From Carboxylicivirga linearis (GTDB lineage: Bacteria > Bacteroidota > Bacteroidia > Bacteroidales > Marinilabiliaceae): a stretch of DNA of 64,000 nucleotides. Positions 43,276 through 52,775 of the stretch are shown piece after piece. The first letter of the stretch is position 1. The number at the start of each line of letters is the position of its first letter. The notes under the pieces are model-generated. The model searched no databases and had not been told where the DNA came from. It saw only the letters and a list, made by a program, of their open reading frames with translations. The position numbers and the translations under genes were made by a program. The DNA is taken from positions 186,001-250,000 of the forward strand of contig NZ_JAGUCO010000005.1 in the NCBI RefSeq assembly GCF_018271995.1, in the 5' to 3' direction.

Positions 43276-44586
43276 TTATCGTCCTATACCATAATAGGTA
43301 AAGCCGTTTTCTTTTAATTCAACCGGATCATAAATGTTTCGACCGTCAAAAATTACTTTTTCATTCATTAGTTTTTCCATCACTTTATAGTTAGGAATTC
43401 TAAACTCCGGCCACTCAGTTATTAATATTAGGGCATCAGTATCAATTAGTGCATCGTACTGGTCTTTGCCATATTCAATTGTGTCACCTAAAATCTTATG
43501 GGCTTCTTCAGCAGCAACAGGATCATATGCCTTAACTTTTGCACCTTCCTTAATAAGGGCATTGGCAATAACAACTGATGGAGCTTCTCTCATGTCATCA
43601 GTCTGTGGCTTAAATGATAAACCCCACATTCCAAACGTTTTTCCTTTTACGTTGCCAAAATGCTTTAATATTTTACTAACAATCACCATTTTCTGATCGT
43701 TATTCACATCTTCAACAGATTCTAATAAACGTAAACGATAATTGTATTGCTGAGCTGTTTTAATAATGGCTTTTACATCTTTAGGAAAGCATGAACCACC
43801 GTATCCGGCACCTGCATATATAAATTTATTTCCAATTCTGGTATCAGAACCAATACCACGACGAACATTAGAAACATCAGCACCAACAATTTCACATAGG
43901 TTAGCAATGTCATTCATAAAGCTAATTTTAGTTGCTAACATCGCATTGGCAGCGTATTTGGTCATTTCTGCTGATGGTATATCCATGAATAAGATAGGAT
44001 GCCCGTTGAGAGTGAAAGGCTTGTATAGCTTTTGCATAATCTTTTCAGCCTTTTCCGATTCTATACCTACAACAATTCTGTCAGGCTTAAGAAAGTCTTC
44101 AACGGCATTACCCTCTTTCAAAAATTCAGGATTAGATGCAACATCAAAATCAATTTCTACGCCTCTTTTCTCTAATTCATCCTGAACAGCAGCTTTTACT
44201 TTTTTAGCTGTGCCAATCGGCACTGTACTTTTTGTGACAACTACAATATGTTGCGTAATGTGTTTACCTATTTCGCGAGCAACAGCTAACACGTGGCTTA
44301 AATCAGCACTTCCATCTTCACCTGGAGGTGTTCCAACTGCAATGAAGACTGCCTCTGCTTGTTCAAGACTTTCTTTTAAGCTTGTTGTAAATTGTAATCT
44401 TTCTTTTTCAACGTTAGCAAGAACCATTCTGTCCAGGCCAGGTTCGTATATAGGAATAATCCCATTTTTAAGATTTTCTATTTTTTTTTCGTCAATATCA
44501 ACACATGTTACATTCACACCTGTATCAGAGAAACATGTTCCTGTTACTAAGCCAACATAACCTGTACCTATAATTGAAATTTTCAT
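43276..44586 (-). CDS. ugd: UDP-glucose 6-dehydrogenase
   Basis: This 436-residue enzyme oxidises UDP-glucose to UDP-glucuronate with two NAD+. Motifs are IGTGYVGLVTGTCFS, AVGTPPGEDGSADLS, STVPIGTAK, NPEFLKEGNAV, and the catalytic Cys in GYGGSCFPKD. The C-terminal domain contains KPQTDDMREAPS. It supplies both the UXS enzyme downstream and the epimerase of the polysaccharide locus at 6-7 kb. Confidence 0.95.
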   Translation of the reverse strand: MKISIIGTGYVGLVTGTCFSDTGVNVTCVDIDEKKIENLKNGIIPIYEPGLDRMVLANVEKERLQFTTSLKESLEQAEAVFIAVGTPPGEDGSADLSHVLAVAREIGKHITQHIVVVTKSTVPIGTAKKVKAAVQDELEKRGVEIDFDVASNPEFLKEGNAVEDFLKPDRIVVGIESEKAEKIMQKLYKPFTLNGHPILFMDIPSAEMTKYAANAMLATKISFMNDIANLCEIVGADVSNVRRGIGSDTRIGNKFIYAGAGYGGSCFPKDVKAIIKTAQQYNYRLRLLESVEDVNNDQKMVIVSKILKHFGNVKGKTFGMWGLSFKPQTDDMREAPSVVIANALIKEGAKVKAYDPVAAEEAHKILGDTIEYGKDQYDALIDTDALILITEWPEFRIPNYKVMEKLMNEKVIFDGRNIYDPVELKENGFTYYGIGR

Positions 44587-44642
44587 GGCGTATAATTTAA
44601 TCTATTAAAGATTGTTGAATAGATGAGTTTTTTTTCGAACAT

Positions 44643-44673
44643 CAAAAATAGAAAATATTATATGATTTAAATA
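44643..44673 (-). promoter_or_regulatory. Candidate promoter of ugd
   Basis: On the minus strand TATTTTTG (44643-44650) fits TAnnTTTG. The -33 element about 19 bases upstream (TATT) is weak. The leader would be about 50 nt. Confidence 0.4.
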
Positions 44674-44799
44674 ATGATAAATCTTATTAGTGGGTTATAC
44701 TTTGTGAAAGTGTTTGAATATGTGATGAATGTATTAGAAAATATTGATGAACATGGTGGGGTTAGACATTAGTATAATTAGTTTGTATCCGATGACTTC

Positions 44800-44830
44800 T
44801 TGACGACACCTTTTTAATAAGCTAAATTTG
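44800..44830 (+). promoter_or_regulatory. Upstream promoter of rpsA (P1)
   Basis: TTG at 44800-44802, 20 bases and TAAATTTG at 44823-44830 fit the consensus. Confidence 0.5.
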
Positions 44831-44861
44831 CAACTTAGCTGTAAAATATTGGCTTAGAAAG

Positions 44862-44892
44862 TTTTTTAACTAGAAAAAAGTTAATACTTTTG
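44862..44892 (+). promoter_or_regulatory. Proximal promoter of rpsA (P2)
   Basis: TTTT at 44862-44865, 19 bases and TACTTTTG at 44885-44892 fit the consensus. The leader would be about 50 nt, rich in A and T. Confidence 0.6.
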
Positions 44893-44948
44893 CAGCGATT
44901 TTTTACAATATATTGTCTAACTACTAGTTATTTAACATTTTAACAAAA

Positions 44949-46802
44949 ATGGCAGAAGAAAAAGAAAACGTTCAGGAACCTGTTGAAAACACTCCTGAAG
45001 TAAAAGAAACTCCAGTTGCAGCAGTTCCAGCTGATGATTTTGATTGGGATAGCTATGAAGCCGGAGATGTAGTTGGTGCTGGTGCATCAAAAGAAGAATT
45101 GGCTAAAATGTATGACGAAACTCTTTCTACAATTTCTGAAAAAGAAGTTATCGAAGGAGAGGTTATTACATTAACTAAACGTGAAGTTGTTATTAACATC
45201 GGTTTTAAATCTGATGGTATCGTTAGCCGTAACGAATTTCGTTACAACCCAGAATTAAAAGTTGGCGATAAAGTAGAAGTTTACGTTGAAAGTCAAGAGG
45301 ATAAAAAAGGACAATTAGTTCTTTCTCACAAGAAAGCAAGAGCATTACGTTCTTGGGATCGCGTAAACGAAGCTTTAGATAACGATGAAGTTATCAAGGG
45401 TTACATCAAATGTCGTACTAAAGGTGGTATGATCGTTGACGTATTTGGAATTGAGGCTTTCTTGCCAGGTTCGCAAATTGATGTTAAGCCTATTCGCGAT
45501 TACGATATGTATGTAGGTAAAACTATGGAATTCAAAGTGGTTAAAATCAACCCGGAATTCAAAAACGTAGTTGTATCTCATAAAGCACTTATTGAAGCTG
45601 AACTTGAACAGCAAAAGAAAGACATTATTTCTAAGCTTGAAAAAGGTCAGGTTCTTGAAGGAACCGTTAAAAACATCACTTCTTACGGTGTATTTATCGA
45701 CCTTGGTGGCGTAGACGGATTGATTCACATTACAGACCTTTCTTGGGGTCGCGTGACTCATCCAGAAGAAATCGTTCAGTTAGATCAGAAATTGAACGTT
45801 GTAATTCTTGACTTCGATGATGAGAAGAAGAGAATTGCATTAGGTTTAAAACAGTTAACTTCTCACCCATGGGATTCATTGGATTCAGAGCTTAAAGTGG
45901 GTGATGTTGTTAAAGGAAAAGTGGTTGTTATGGCTGACTACGGTGCTTTCGTTGAGATTGCTCCAGGAGTAGAAGGTTTAATCCACGTTTCTGAAATGTC
46001 ATGGTCTCAGCACTTACGCAGCGCTCAAGATTTCTTGAAAGTTGGCGACGATGTAGAAGCTATGGTATTAACTTTAGATCGCGACGAGCGTAAAATGTCT
46101 CTTGGTATCAAGCAATTGAAAGCTGATCCATGGGAGAAAATCGAAGAGAAATATGCAGTTGGTACTAAGCACAAAGCGTATGTACGTAACTTCACTAACT
46201 TCGGTGTATTTGTTGAAATCGAAGAAGGAATTGACGGATTAATCCACATTTCTGACTTATCATGGACTAAGAAGATTAAGCACCCGGCAGAATTTACTGC
46301 AATTGGTGAAGAAATCGACGTTGTAGTTCTTGAAATCGACAAAGAAAATCGTCGTTTGAGCCTTGGTCACAAGCAGCTTGAAGAAAATCCATGGGATGTA
46401 TTCGAATCAATCTTTACTGTAGATTCAATTCATGAAGGTACTATTGTTGATATTTTCGACAAAGGTGCTGTAATTGCACTTCAGTATGGTGTTGAAGGAT
46501 TTGCTACTCCACGTCACCTTGTAAAAGAAGACGGAGCACAAGCTAAAGTAGACGAAAAACTTGATTTTAAAGTAATTGAGTTTAATAAAGCGGCTAAACG
46601 CATTATCCTTTCTCACTCTCGTATTTTCGAAGATGTTCAGAAGGGTGAAGAAGTAGCAGCTAAGAAAGCTCAAACTAAAGCCACTAAAAAAGGTGTGAAG
46701 AAGTTGAATGATAACTTAGAAAAAACTACTTTAGGAGATATTTCTGATTTGGCTGCCTTGAAAGATCAATTGGAAGCCGATGAGAATTCATCAAAAGAAT
46801 AG
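44949..46802 (+). CDS. rpsA: 30S ribosomal protein S1
   Basis: This 617-residue protein is made of six S1 (OB-fold) domains after an acidic N-terminal extension of about 55 residues. Successive domains are recognisable by repeats such as GTVKNITSYGVFIDLGGVDG, GKVVVMADYGAFVEIAPGVEG and AYVRNFTNFGVFVEIEEGID, each followed by LIHISDLSW or LIHVSEMSW. S1 brings mRNA to the 30S subunit, a role with extra weight in a phylum that seldom uses Shine-Dalgarno pairing. Codon use is visibly biased towards a highly expressed set. Two candidate promoters precede it. Confidence 0.95.
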   Translation: MAEEKENVQEPVENTPEVKETPVAAVPADDFDWDSYEAGDVVGAGASKEELAKMYDETLSTISEKEVIEGEVITLTKREVVINIGFKSDGIVSRNEFRYNPELKVGDKVEVYVESQEDKKGQLVLSHKKARALRSWDRVNEALDNDEVIKGYIKCRTKGGMIVDVFGIEAFLPGSQIDVKPIRDYDMYVGKTMEFKVVKINPEFKNVVVSHKALIEAELEQQKKDIISKLEKGQVLEGTVKNITSYGVFIDLGGVDGLIHITDLSWGRVTHPEEIVQLDQKLNVVILDFDDEKKRIALGLKQLTSHPWDSLDSELKVGDVVKGKVVVMADYGAFVEIAPGVEGLIHVSEMSWSQHLRSAQDFLKVGDDVEAMVLTLDRDERKMSLGIKQLKADPWEKIEEKYAVGTKHKAYVRNFTNFGVFVEIEEGIDGLIHISDLSWTKKIKHPAEFTAIGEEIDVVVLEIDKENRRLSLGHKQLEENPWDVFESIFTVDSIHEGTIVDIFDKGAVIALQYGVEGFATPRHLVKEDGAQAKVDEKLDFKVIEFNKAAKRIILSHSRIFEDVQKGEEVAAKKAQTKATKKGVKKLNDNLEKTTLGDISDLAALKDQLEADENSSKE

Positions 46803-46827
46803 TTATTACTAAGTTAAAACAATAAGA

Positions 46828-47184
46828 ATGGACTTTAAGATTGATAAATTAGACGGATTTACATTGGTTCAGGTTTTGAAAGAAAAGTTGGATACTCACG
46901 TTGCACCAACGCTTAAATCAGAATTAGTGTTGCTTTCTGGTAATGGTGAAAAAAATATTTTGCTTGATCTCGGTAAGTGTAATTATTGCGATTCGTCAGG
47001 TCTAAGTGCCATTCTTGTTGCTAATCGACTTTGTAAAAATGCCGATGGGGTATTTGTATTGGCTGGTCTGCAACCTGCAGTGGAGAGATTAATTTCTGTT
47101 TCGCAGTTAGATTCAGTGTTAAATATAGCCCCGTCATTAAATGATGGTACTGAAATGATTCGTAAAGCATTAGAATCGAATTAA
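46828..47184 (+). CDS. STAS-domain anti-sigma-factor antagonist-like protein
   Basis: This 118-residue single STAS domain has the conserved phospho-acceptor region in KCNYCDSSGLSAILVANRL, where the second Ser of DSSG is the usual target. Proteins of this kind bind and release partner-switch kinases or anti-sigma factors. No kinase or phosphatase partner is adjacent. It lies 26 bp after rpsA and 4 bp before rnz, so it is probably cotranscribed with both. Confidence 0.86.
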   Translation: MDFKIDKLDGFTLVQVLKEKLDTHVAPTLKSELVLLSGNGEKNILLDLGKCNYCDSSGLSAILVANRLCKNADGVFVLAGLQPAVERLISVSQLDSVLNIAPSLNDGTEMIRKALESN

Positions 47185-47188
47185 TTCG

Positions 47189-48103
47189 ATGAGCTTTTCT
47201 GTAACCATTTTAGGAAGTAATTCAGCATTACCAACATCGGATAGATATCCTACCGCTCAGATACTACGTGTATCTGAGCGTTTTTTTTTGATTGATTGCG
47301 GGGAAGGCACGCAGATGCAAATGAGAAAAAATAAGATTAATTTCTCAAAAATACATCATGTCTTTCTTTCACATCTTCATGGAGATCATATTTTTGGTTT
47401 GATGGGATTTATTTCAACTCTCGGACTTCTTGGGAGGAATAAAAAACTGACTATTCATGCGCATCCTGACTTAAAAGATTTATTGGAACCACAATTAGCT
47501 TATTTCTGTGAAGATTTACCTTATGCAATCGAATATAAAGATCTCACTTTCGATTCTCCAAAGATTATTTACGAGGATAAGAAGGTAATTGTAGAATCCC
47601 TTCCTTTATCGCATCGCATACCTACTTGCGGTTTTATTTTTAGAGAAAAGCCCAAAGAGCCTAATATCAGAAAAGAGGCAATTTATAAGTATAATTTGGG
47701 AATTGCAGATATAGTTTCAATTAAAAATGGCGAGTCTTTTTACGATGATAAAGGGAGAGAGGTTGATATGAATAAACTGGTTATTCCAGCCCCAAAACCT
47801 CGCTCATATGCTTTTTGTTCAGATACCCGATATTTTAGAAAGATTATACCTGCTATTACAGGGGTTGATTTGTTGTACCATGAAGCCACCTTTTTGCATG
47901 AATTAAAAGATCTGGCCAAATCATCGACTCATACAACTGCTAAACAAGCAGCTACTATTGCAAAAGATGCCAATGTTGGCAAGCTTATAATAGGTCATTT
48001 TTCCAGCCGATATAAAGATCTAACTCCTTTAAAAAATGAAGCAATGGAGGTGTTTGAAAATGTTGATCTTGCCTTAGATAATCAACAGTACTTTATTGAA
48101 TGA
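47189..48103 (+). CDS. rnz: Ribonuclease Z
   Basis: This 304-residue metallo-beta-lactamase fold nuclease removes the 3' trailer of tRNA precursors. The zinc motif is HVFLSHLHGDHIFG, with further ligands in LSHRIPTCGF, FCSDTRYF, YHEATF and IGHFSSRY. CCA is not encoded by the tRNA-Asp genes in this window, which fits the need for RNase Z processing. It starts 4 bp after the STAS gene. Confidence 0.94.
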   Translation: MSFSVTILGSNSALPTSDRYPTAQILRVSERFFLIDCGEGTQMQMRKNKINFSKIHHVFLSHLHGDHIFGLMGFISTLGLLGRNKKLTIHAHPDLKDLLEPQLAYFCEDLPYAIEYKDLTFDSPKIIYEDKKVIVESLPLSHRIPTCGFIFREKPKEPNIRKEAIYKYNLGIADIVSIKNGESFYDDKGREVDMNKLVIPAPKPRSYAFCSDTRYFRKIIPAITGVDLLYHEATFLHELKDLAKSSTHTTAKQAATIAKDANVGKLIIGHFSSRYKDLTPLKNEAMEVFENVDLALDNQQYFIE

Positions 48104-48117
48104 TGATGGTTTAAAGG

Positions 48118-48627
48118 TTATTTTTCCTTTGTGAAAGTTGCGTCAGCTAAGTCTACAACTAATGTATAGCCAATGTTGCTTATTTGTAGATATAGCTTTT
48201 TAGCTCCCTGTATCTCTAGTACTTCGCCTGTAATACCTTTTAATGGACCTGATGTTACAGTTATGGTTTGACCTTTTTCTAATTTGTCCGTTTCAACATC
48301 AAAATCTAACTGATTCTCAATGGTACGTCTCATAGCTTCTATGTCAGAATCAGGTATAGTACAAGCTTTACCTTTATAAGAAACATATGCAACAACACCA
48401 TTGGCCTCAAATACACGCCTGTAGTCTTGTTTGGGTATGTTAATGAATATGTAGGAACTAATAACCGGCATTTCCACCCATTTCTTGCGATCACTCCATT
48501 GACGAAGAACCTTTTTCATGGGTAAATAAGCTTTAATGCCCATTCTTGTTAATTGCTCCAATACCTTTTTTTCAGCCCTAGACTTAGTATAAAGTGCATA
48601 CCAAGTGTATTTAGTTTTATCCTCCAA
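48118..48627 (-). CDS. UpxY-like NusG-family antitermination protein
   Basis: This 169-residue protein has a NusG N-terminal domain (WYALYTKSRAEKKVLEQL, KKWVEMPVISSYIFINI) and a C-terminal KOW domain (GPLKGITGEVLEI). UpxY/RfaH-like paralogues load on RNA polymerase and allow transcription of long polysaccharide operons. The start is a TTG at 48625-48627: an in-frame TAG lies two codons upstream and the next Met is past the middle of the NusG domain. The gene is alone and convergent with rnz, not at the head of a capsule locus, so it may act in trans. Confidence 0.86.
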   Translation of the reverse strand: MEDKTKYTWYALYTKSRAEKKVLEQLTRMGIKAYLPMKKVLRQWSDRKKWVEMPVISSYIFINIPKQDYRRVFEANGVVAYVSYKGKACTIPDSDIEAMRRTIENQLDFDVETDKLEKGQTITVTSGPLKGITGEVLEIQGAKKLYLQISNIGYTLVVDLADATFTKEK

Positions 48628-48690
48628 ACCCTATTGTGTATTTTTTTGCGAAGGTAATAAAATTGAAATTCTTTAATAAACAGAGATAAA

Positions 48691-48720
48691 AAAAAGAGCA
48701 CTATAATTGTGCTCTTTTTA
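48691..48720 (-). terminator. Terminator of the FprA gene
   Basis: AAAAAGAGCAC and GTGCTCTTTTT flank TATAATT, so it can act in both directions. Confidence 0.85.
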
Positions 48721-48742
48721 TGAAGGGAGAAATATTTTACTC

Positions 48743-49933
48743 CTATGACTTTAATTTTTCTGCCATTGCAACACCTAATTGCCAGCAGGCTTCATATTTA
48801 TCTTCTTTTAAAGAATGCTTTTCCTCTACAGGCTCAGCAACAGGTTCCCATTTTAGTGTTTGTGCAGCCTCGTTTAGTTTTTTAACCGAAGCACCGGCCC
48901 ATGTGTATGAGCCTAAAATACCATAGACATGATTGCTTACACCCATGTGTTGTAATTTAGAAACTAAAGCTTCCATATTAGGATGTAACTCGTTACTGTA
49001 TGTTGGGCTACCTAAAATAATACCCTTAAACTTAAATACATCAGATATAATATATGATGGATGTGTTTTACTTACATCATACACTCTAACATTTTTGATG
49101 CCTGATTCTGCAATTGCCCGTGCCGTAACTTCTGCCATTTCTTCTGTATTGCCATACATTGAGGCATATGCTACAACTACCCCTTCTTCTCCTTCGTATT
49201 TACTCCACTGATCATACCATTTAAGCATTTGTGCAATGTTTTCGCGGTAGACTGGACCATGTGACGGAGCAATCATTTTTAGGTCTAAAGCTCCTAATTT
49301 TTGAAGTGCTTTCTGAACAGGATTTCCATATTTACCAACAATGTTTGAGTAGTATCTACGCATCTCGTCAGTGAAATAATCAAAATCTAATTCATCATCA
49401 AAAATGCCACCATCTAATGTGCCGAAGCTACCAAATGCATCTGAAGAAAAAAGAATTTGGTTAGTTTCTTCAAAGCAAACCATCGATTCTGGCCAGTGTA
49501 CCATTGGTACTGTGTAGAATGAAAGTTTGTTTTTTCCTAACTCAAGACTATCACCTTCTTTAACTTCTTTACAATTAGTTGTGATACCATAATATCCTTC
49601 AATCATAGGAAGCGTCTTTTTGTTTCCAACAATTTCCATGTTAGGATACAGTTCAGTAAGGATACGAATGGCGCCAGAGTGATCTGGTTCCATATGATTT
49701 ACTACCAAATAATCAATAGGACGATCGTTTAGTACGGCTCGTACCTTGGCAATCCACTTTTCAAATTGTCCGGCTTCAACGGTGTCAATAACGGCTACCT
49801 TTTCATCGGCAATAAGGTAAGAATTATAAGAAACTCCTCTATCCAAAGGCCACATGTTTTCAAATAGTGAAGTGCGTCGGTCGTTAACACCAACGTAATA
49901 GATTTGCTCAGATAGATTTACTGGTTTATACAT
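48743..49933 (-). CDS. FprA family A-type flavodiiron protein
   Basis: This 396-residue enzyme has an N-terminal beta-lactamase-like diiron domain with VVNHMEPDHSGAIR (H-x-E-x-D-H), MVHWPESM, SDAFGSFG and APSHGPVY supplying the iron ligands. A flavodoxin domain (VVAYASMYGNTEEMAEV from about 255) follows. Proteins of this class reduce O2 to water or NO to N2O and protect anaerobes or microaerophiles. The electron donor, often a rubredoxin, is not seen nearby. Confidence 0.92.
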   Translation of the reverse strand: MYKPVNLSEQIYYVGVNDRRTSLFENMWPLDRGVSYNSYLIADEKVAVIDTVEAGQFEKWIAKVRAVLNDRPIDYLVVNHMEPDHSGAIRILTELYPNMEIVGNKKTLPMIEGYYGITTNCKEVKEGDSLELGKNKLSFYTVPMVHWPESMVCFEETNQILFSSDAFGSFGTLDGGIFDDELDFDYFTDEMRRYYSNIVGKYGNPVQKALQKLGALDLKMIAPSHGPVYRENIAQMLKWYDQWSKYEGEEGVVVAYASMYGNTEEMAEVTARAIAESGIKNVRVYDVSKTHPSYIISDVFKFKGIILGSPTYSNELHPNMEALVSKLQHMGVSNHVYGILGSYTWAGASVKKLNEAAQTLKWEPVAEPVEEKHSLKEDKYEACWQLGVAMAEKLKS

Positions 49934-50013
49934 CTTGAATCTGGTTTTTATCTTTAATTGTTATTATTTCGGTATTTGAATGCGCAAAAATAAAAAAAAG
50001 AAAAGGTTTAAAA

Positions 50014-50040
50014 TAAAAAAAAGCCCCTGAAAAGGAGCTT
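50014..50040 (-). terminator. Terminator of the SPOR lipoprotein gene
   Basis: On the minus strand AAGCTCCTTTTCAGGGGCTT forms an imperfect stem followed by eight T's. Confidence 0.75.
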
Positions 50041-50058
50041 GAATTAAAGTTTTTATAG

Positions 50059-50505
50059 TTATCGTTTTCTTATAAGTAACCACACATCGCTGTATTTTTC
50101 GTAACCAGCTCGTATATTCCCAATTTTATTTCGGGCCGGCTCTTCATCATTATAGGCTGAAACTGAAACCCGATATAAACCATTCTCATTTTCAAGAATC
50201 ACTGGAGTGAAGCCTTCTTCAATTAATTGTGTTTTGTAGTTTTTTGCGTTGTCTAGTACTTTAAACGAACCAATTATTACATAGTATTTAAATACTTCAT
50301 CTTCGGTTGTGTCAACAGCTTTAACCTTTTCTTCTTTAACAACAATATCTTTTGGCTTAGGTGTTTCTTTTACCTTGGGTTTTGCTTCTTCCGTCACATA
50401 AGGACTATCGCTATCATCAAAACTAGATGATCCTTTATTTAACGAAGCGCACGATGTTAAAATAGTAATAGCTATGATTAAGGTAAAAATGGTTGAAAAT
50501 TTCAT
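50059..50505 (-). CDS. SPOR-domain lipoprotein
   Basis: This 148-residue lipoprotein has the lipobox LTSC, a Pro/Lys/Glu-rich linker (about 35-70) and a C-terminal SPOR domain beginning YYVIIGSFKVLDNAKNY. SPOR domains bind denuded peptidoglycan strands at the septum. The next genes upstream (mltG and murB) also concern peptidoglycan, which supports a cell-wall role. Confidence 0.87.
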   Translation of the reverse strand: MKFSTIFTLIIAITILTSCASLNKGSSSFDDSDSPYVTEEAKPKVKETPKPKDIVVKEEKVKAVDTTEDEVFKYYVIIGSFKVLDNAKNYKTQLIEEGFTPVILENENGLYRVSVSAYNDEEPARNKIGNIRAGYEKYSDVWLLIRKR

Positions 50506-50620
50506 ATAAGGTAATTTTATCAGTTAACAGTATTAAAATACAATATTTCAGTTGATTAATTTTAAATGCGAAAATAGCTAAAATTCTTTTTTGAGGAATT
50601 TTTCATTGGAAAGAAAATAT

Positions 50621-51688
50621 TTAACGATAGATCTTTCTTTTATTCAAAGCTCTCTGAAACTTAGCGGCATTTTGATTATGTTGTTTTAATGTTTTAGCAA
50701 AATTATGATATCCCGAAAAATCTTCTTTAGCGCACATGTATAGGTAATTATGCTGTGTTCGGTTTAATACCGCATTAATGCCAGAAATGGAGGGTATTCT
50801 TATTGGACCAGGAGGTAAACCAGCATATTTATAAGTGTTATATGGAGAGTTTATTTCCAGATCTTTTTTTAAAATTCGTTGAACACTAAAGTCACCCATT
50901 GCATATTTAATGGTTGGATCCGCTTGTAAGCGGATATTCTTTTTTAAACGATTTAAATATAAACCAGCAACTTTTGGTTTTTCATCAGCTTTAATGGTTT
51001 CTTCATCTACAATAGCAGCTAAAATACTAACTTCAGTAGGGGTGAGGTTTAGTTCTTTTGCTTTGGCTGTTCTATCTTCGTTCCAAAACTTTTGATGCTC
51101 GGTATTCATTCTTTTTATAAACTTTTCTGCAGTTGTGTTCCACCAAAATTCATATGTATTGGGTAGAAACAAAGTCAGTATAGTTTCTGAATTAACTCCA
51201 ATTTCCTTTTGAAGTATATTGTCATTTAAACTTTCAAGAAGGCTGATACTATCGGCTTCAATATAATGGCTGATTACTCCAGCTAATTCTTCTTTAGTTC
51301 TAATGTTATTGAAGGTGACTTTAACAGGTGATTGTTTGCCGGAACGAAGCAGGTTTATCAGCGTGTTATTAGACATACCTTCTTCTATTTGGTATCGTCC
51401 GGGTTTAACAGCCTCATACTTTTTTAATTCGGCTACCCATTTAAATGATATGGAGTTCTTTAATAGTTTATTCTCATCCAGTATTTGAATAAGATCTTCA
51501 AATGATGAATGGGTAGGGATGTAAATGAATTCTTGTTGGTTTTGAGTAAGGTTAATATTTTCAGCAAAAATCCACTTATAATATTTTAGTCCCATTAATC
51601 CGGTAGCCACAAATAGGGCAATAATAATGGTTAAGCCAACTAAAAGTCTGCTTGTCTTTTTTCTTTTATTTCGTTGTTTTATTGACAT
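50621..51688 (-). CDS. mltG: Endolytic peptidoglycan transglycosylase MltG (YceG-like)
   Basis: This 355-residue protein has one N-terminal membrane helix (LLVGLTIIIALFVATGLMGL), a LysM-like domain (about 55-100) and the YceG catalytic domain with LAAIVDEETIKADEKPKVAGLYLNRL, given only for placement near residue 225, followed by LQADPTIKYAMG and SPYNTYKYAGLPPGPI. The Glu in DEET is the catalytic residue. MltG cuts nascent glycan strands and so sets their length. Confidence 0.92.
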   Translation of the reverse strand: MSIKQRNKRKKTSRLLVGLTIIIALFVATGLMGLKYYKWIFAENINLTQNQQEFIYIPTHSSFEDLIQILDENKLLKNSISFKWVAELKKYEAVKPGRYQIEEGMSNNTLINLLRSGKQSPVKVTFNNIRTKEELAGVISHYIEADSISLLESLNDNILQKEIGVNSETILTLFLPNTYEFWWNTTAEKFIKRMNTEHQKFWNEDRTAKAKELNLTPTEVSILAAIVDEETIKADEKPKVAGLYLNRLKKNIRLQADPTIKYAMGDFSVQRILKKDLEINSPYNTYKYAGLPPGPIRIPSISGINAVLNRTQHNYLYMCAKEDFSGYHNFAKTLKQHNQNAAKFQRALNKRKIYR

Positions 51689-51761
51689 GTAATAATCCTT
51701 TGGATGATAAATTTAATCATTCAATGCTCTTTAATCAACGATAAAGAAGCGCGTTTATTTT

Positions 51762-52775
51762 CTAAATGATATTAACTTCTGGCTCTAGTGAAATCTGAAA
51801 ACGATTCCTGATGTCTGAGATAATGGTGTTTGACAAATTGATGATGTCTTGTGCTAAAGCATTATTTTTATTGATCAGAACCAAAGCTTGCTTTTCGTGT
51901 ACAGCTGCTCCTCCAATAGATTTACCTTTCCATCCGCTTGTATCAATCAGCCATCCAGCAGGAATTTTAACTAAGTCATCAGAAATTATGTAGTGAGGCA
52001 TTTGAGGAAATACCTTTATTAATTCTTCAAACTTACTTCGTTGAATAATCGGATTTTTAAAGAAAGAACCGGCATTTCCCATTTCTGAAGGTTCGGGCAG
52101 TTTACTTTTTCGTATATCAATAATTGTTTCGCGTAGGGTTTGTAAATCAGCTGTACCCTTTTTCATTACTTCCTCTTTTACCGGACCATATGAAAGATTT
52201 AATTTGGCTGATTTCTTTAGTTTAAAAACGACTGATGAAACGATTACTTTATTTTTAAGTTCACCTTTAAAAACACTATATCGGTAATCAAACTTACAAT
52301 CCACATTATTCATGGTAAAAAGCTTACCGTCTTTTATAAACACACCATTTACAATTTCAATACAATCTTTTACTTCTACACCATAAGCCCCAATGTTTTG
52401 AACCGGTGAGGCACCTACATTTCCTGGGATGTAGGATAAATTTTCTAAACCGTAGTAATTATTCATAACGCAATAAGCAACCAAATCGTCCCATTCTTCA
52501 CCTGCTCCAGCTTTAATCCAAACATGGTTATCATCTTCTTCAATAATTTCAATGCCTTTAATGGTGGGATGGATAATTAATCCTTTAAAATCTTTTGAAA
52601 ATAATAGGTTACTTCCTCCTCCAATAACTAAATATGGTTTAGGGTCTGTATTTAATAAGTTAATTACTTCAATTAAATCGTCAAGAGAAGAACATTCGGC
52701 TAATTCGGTTGCATTAACACTAAGGCCAAATGTATTATATGATTTTAAGTTCGCGTTTTTCTTTATCGCAAGCAT
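51762..52775 (-). CDS. murB: UDP-N-acetylenolpyruvoylglucosamine reductase
   Basis: The ATG at 52773-52775 (MLAIKKNANL) gives 337 residues. The upstream TTG start is less likely. The FAD-binding motif is YLVIGGGSNLLFS, with YIPGNVGASPVQNIGAYG and RYSVFK following. The catalytic Ser lies in GNAGSFFKNP and the catalytic Glu in LEPEV at the end. It is of the type I (E. coli-like, long) form. It reduces enolpyruvyl-UDP-GlcNAc to UDP-MurNAc. Confidence 0.94.
   Translation of the reverse strand: MLAIKKNANLKSYNTFGLSVNATELAECSSLDDLIEVINLLNTDPKPYLVIGGGSNLLFSKDFKGLIIHPTIKGIEIIEEDDNHVWIKAGAGEEWDDLVAYCVMNNYYGLENLSYIPGNVGASPVQNIGAYGVEVKDCIEIVNGVFIKDGKLFTMNNVDCKFDYRYSVFKGELKNKVIVSSVVFKLKKSAKLNLSYGPVKEEVMKKGTADLQTLRETIIDIRKSKLPEPSEMGNAGSFFKNPIIQRSKFEELIKVFPQMPHYIISDDLVKIPAGWLIDTSGWKGKSIGGAAVHEKQALVLINKNNALAQDIINLSNTIISDIRNRFQISLEPEVNII

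Noticed and set aside
45375-46673. Antisense open frames within rpsA
   Set aside because: They arise from the codon bias of the real gene and have no start region or family resemblance.
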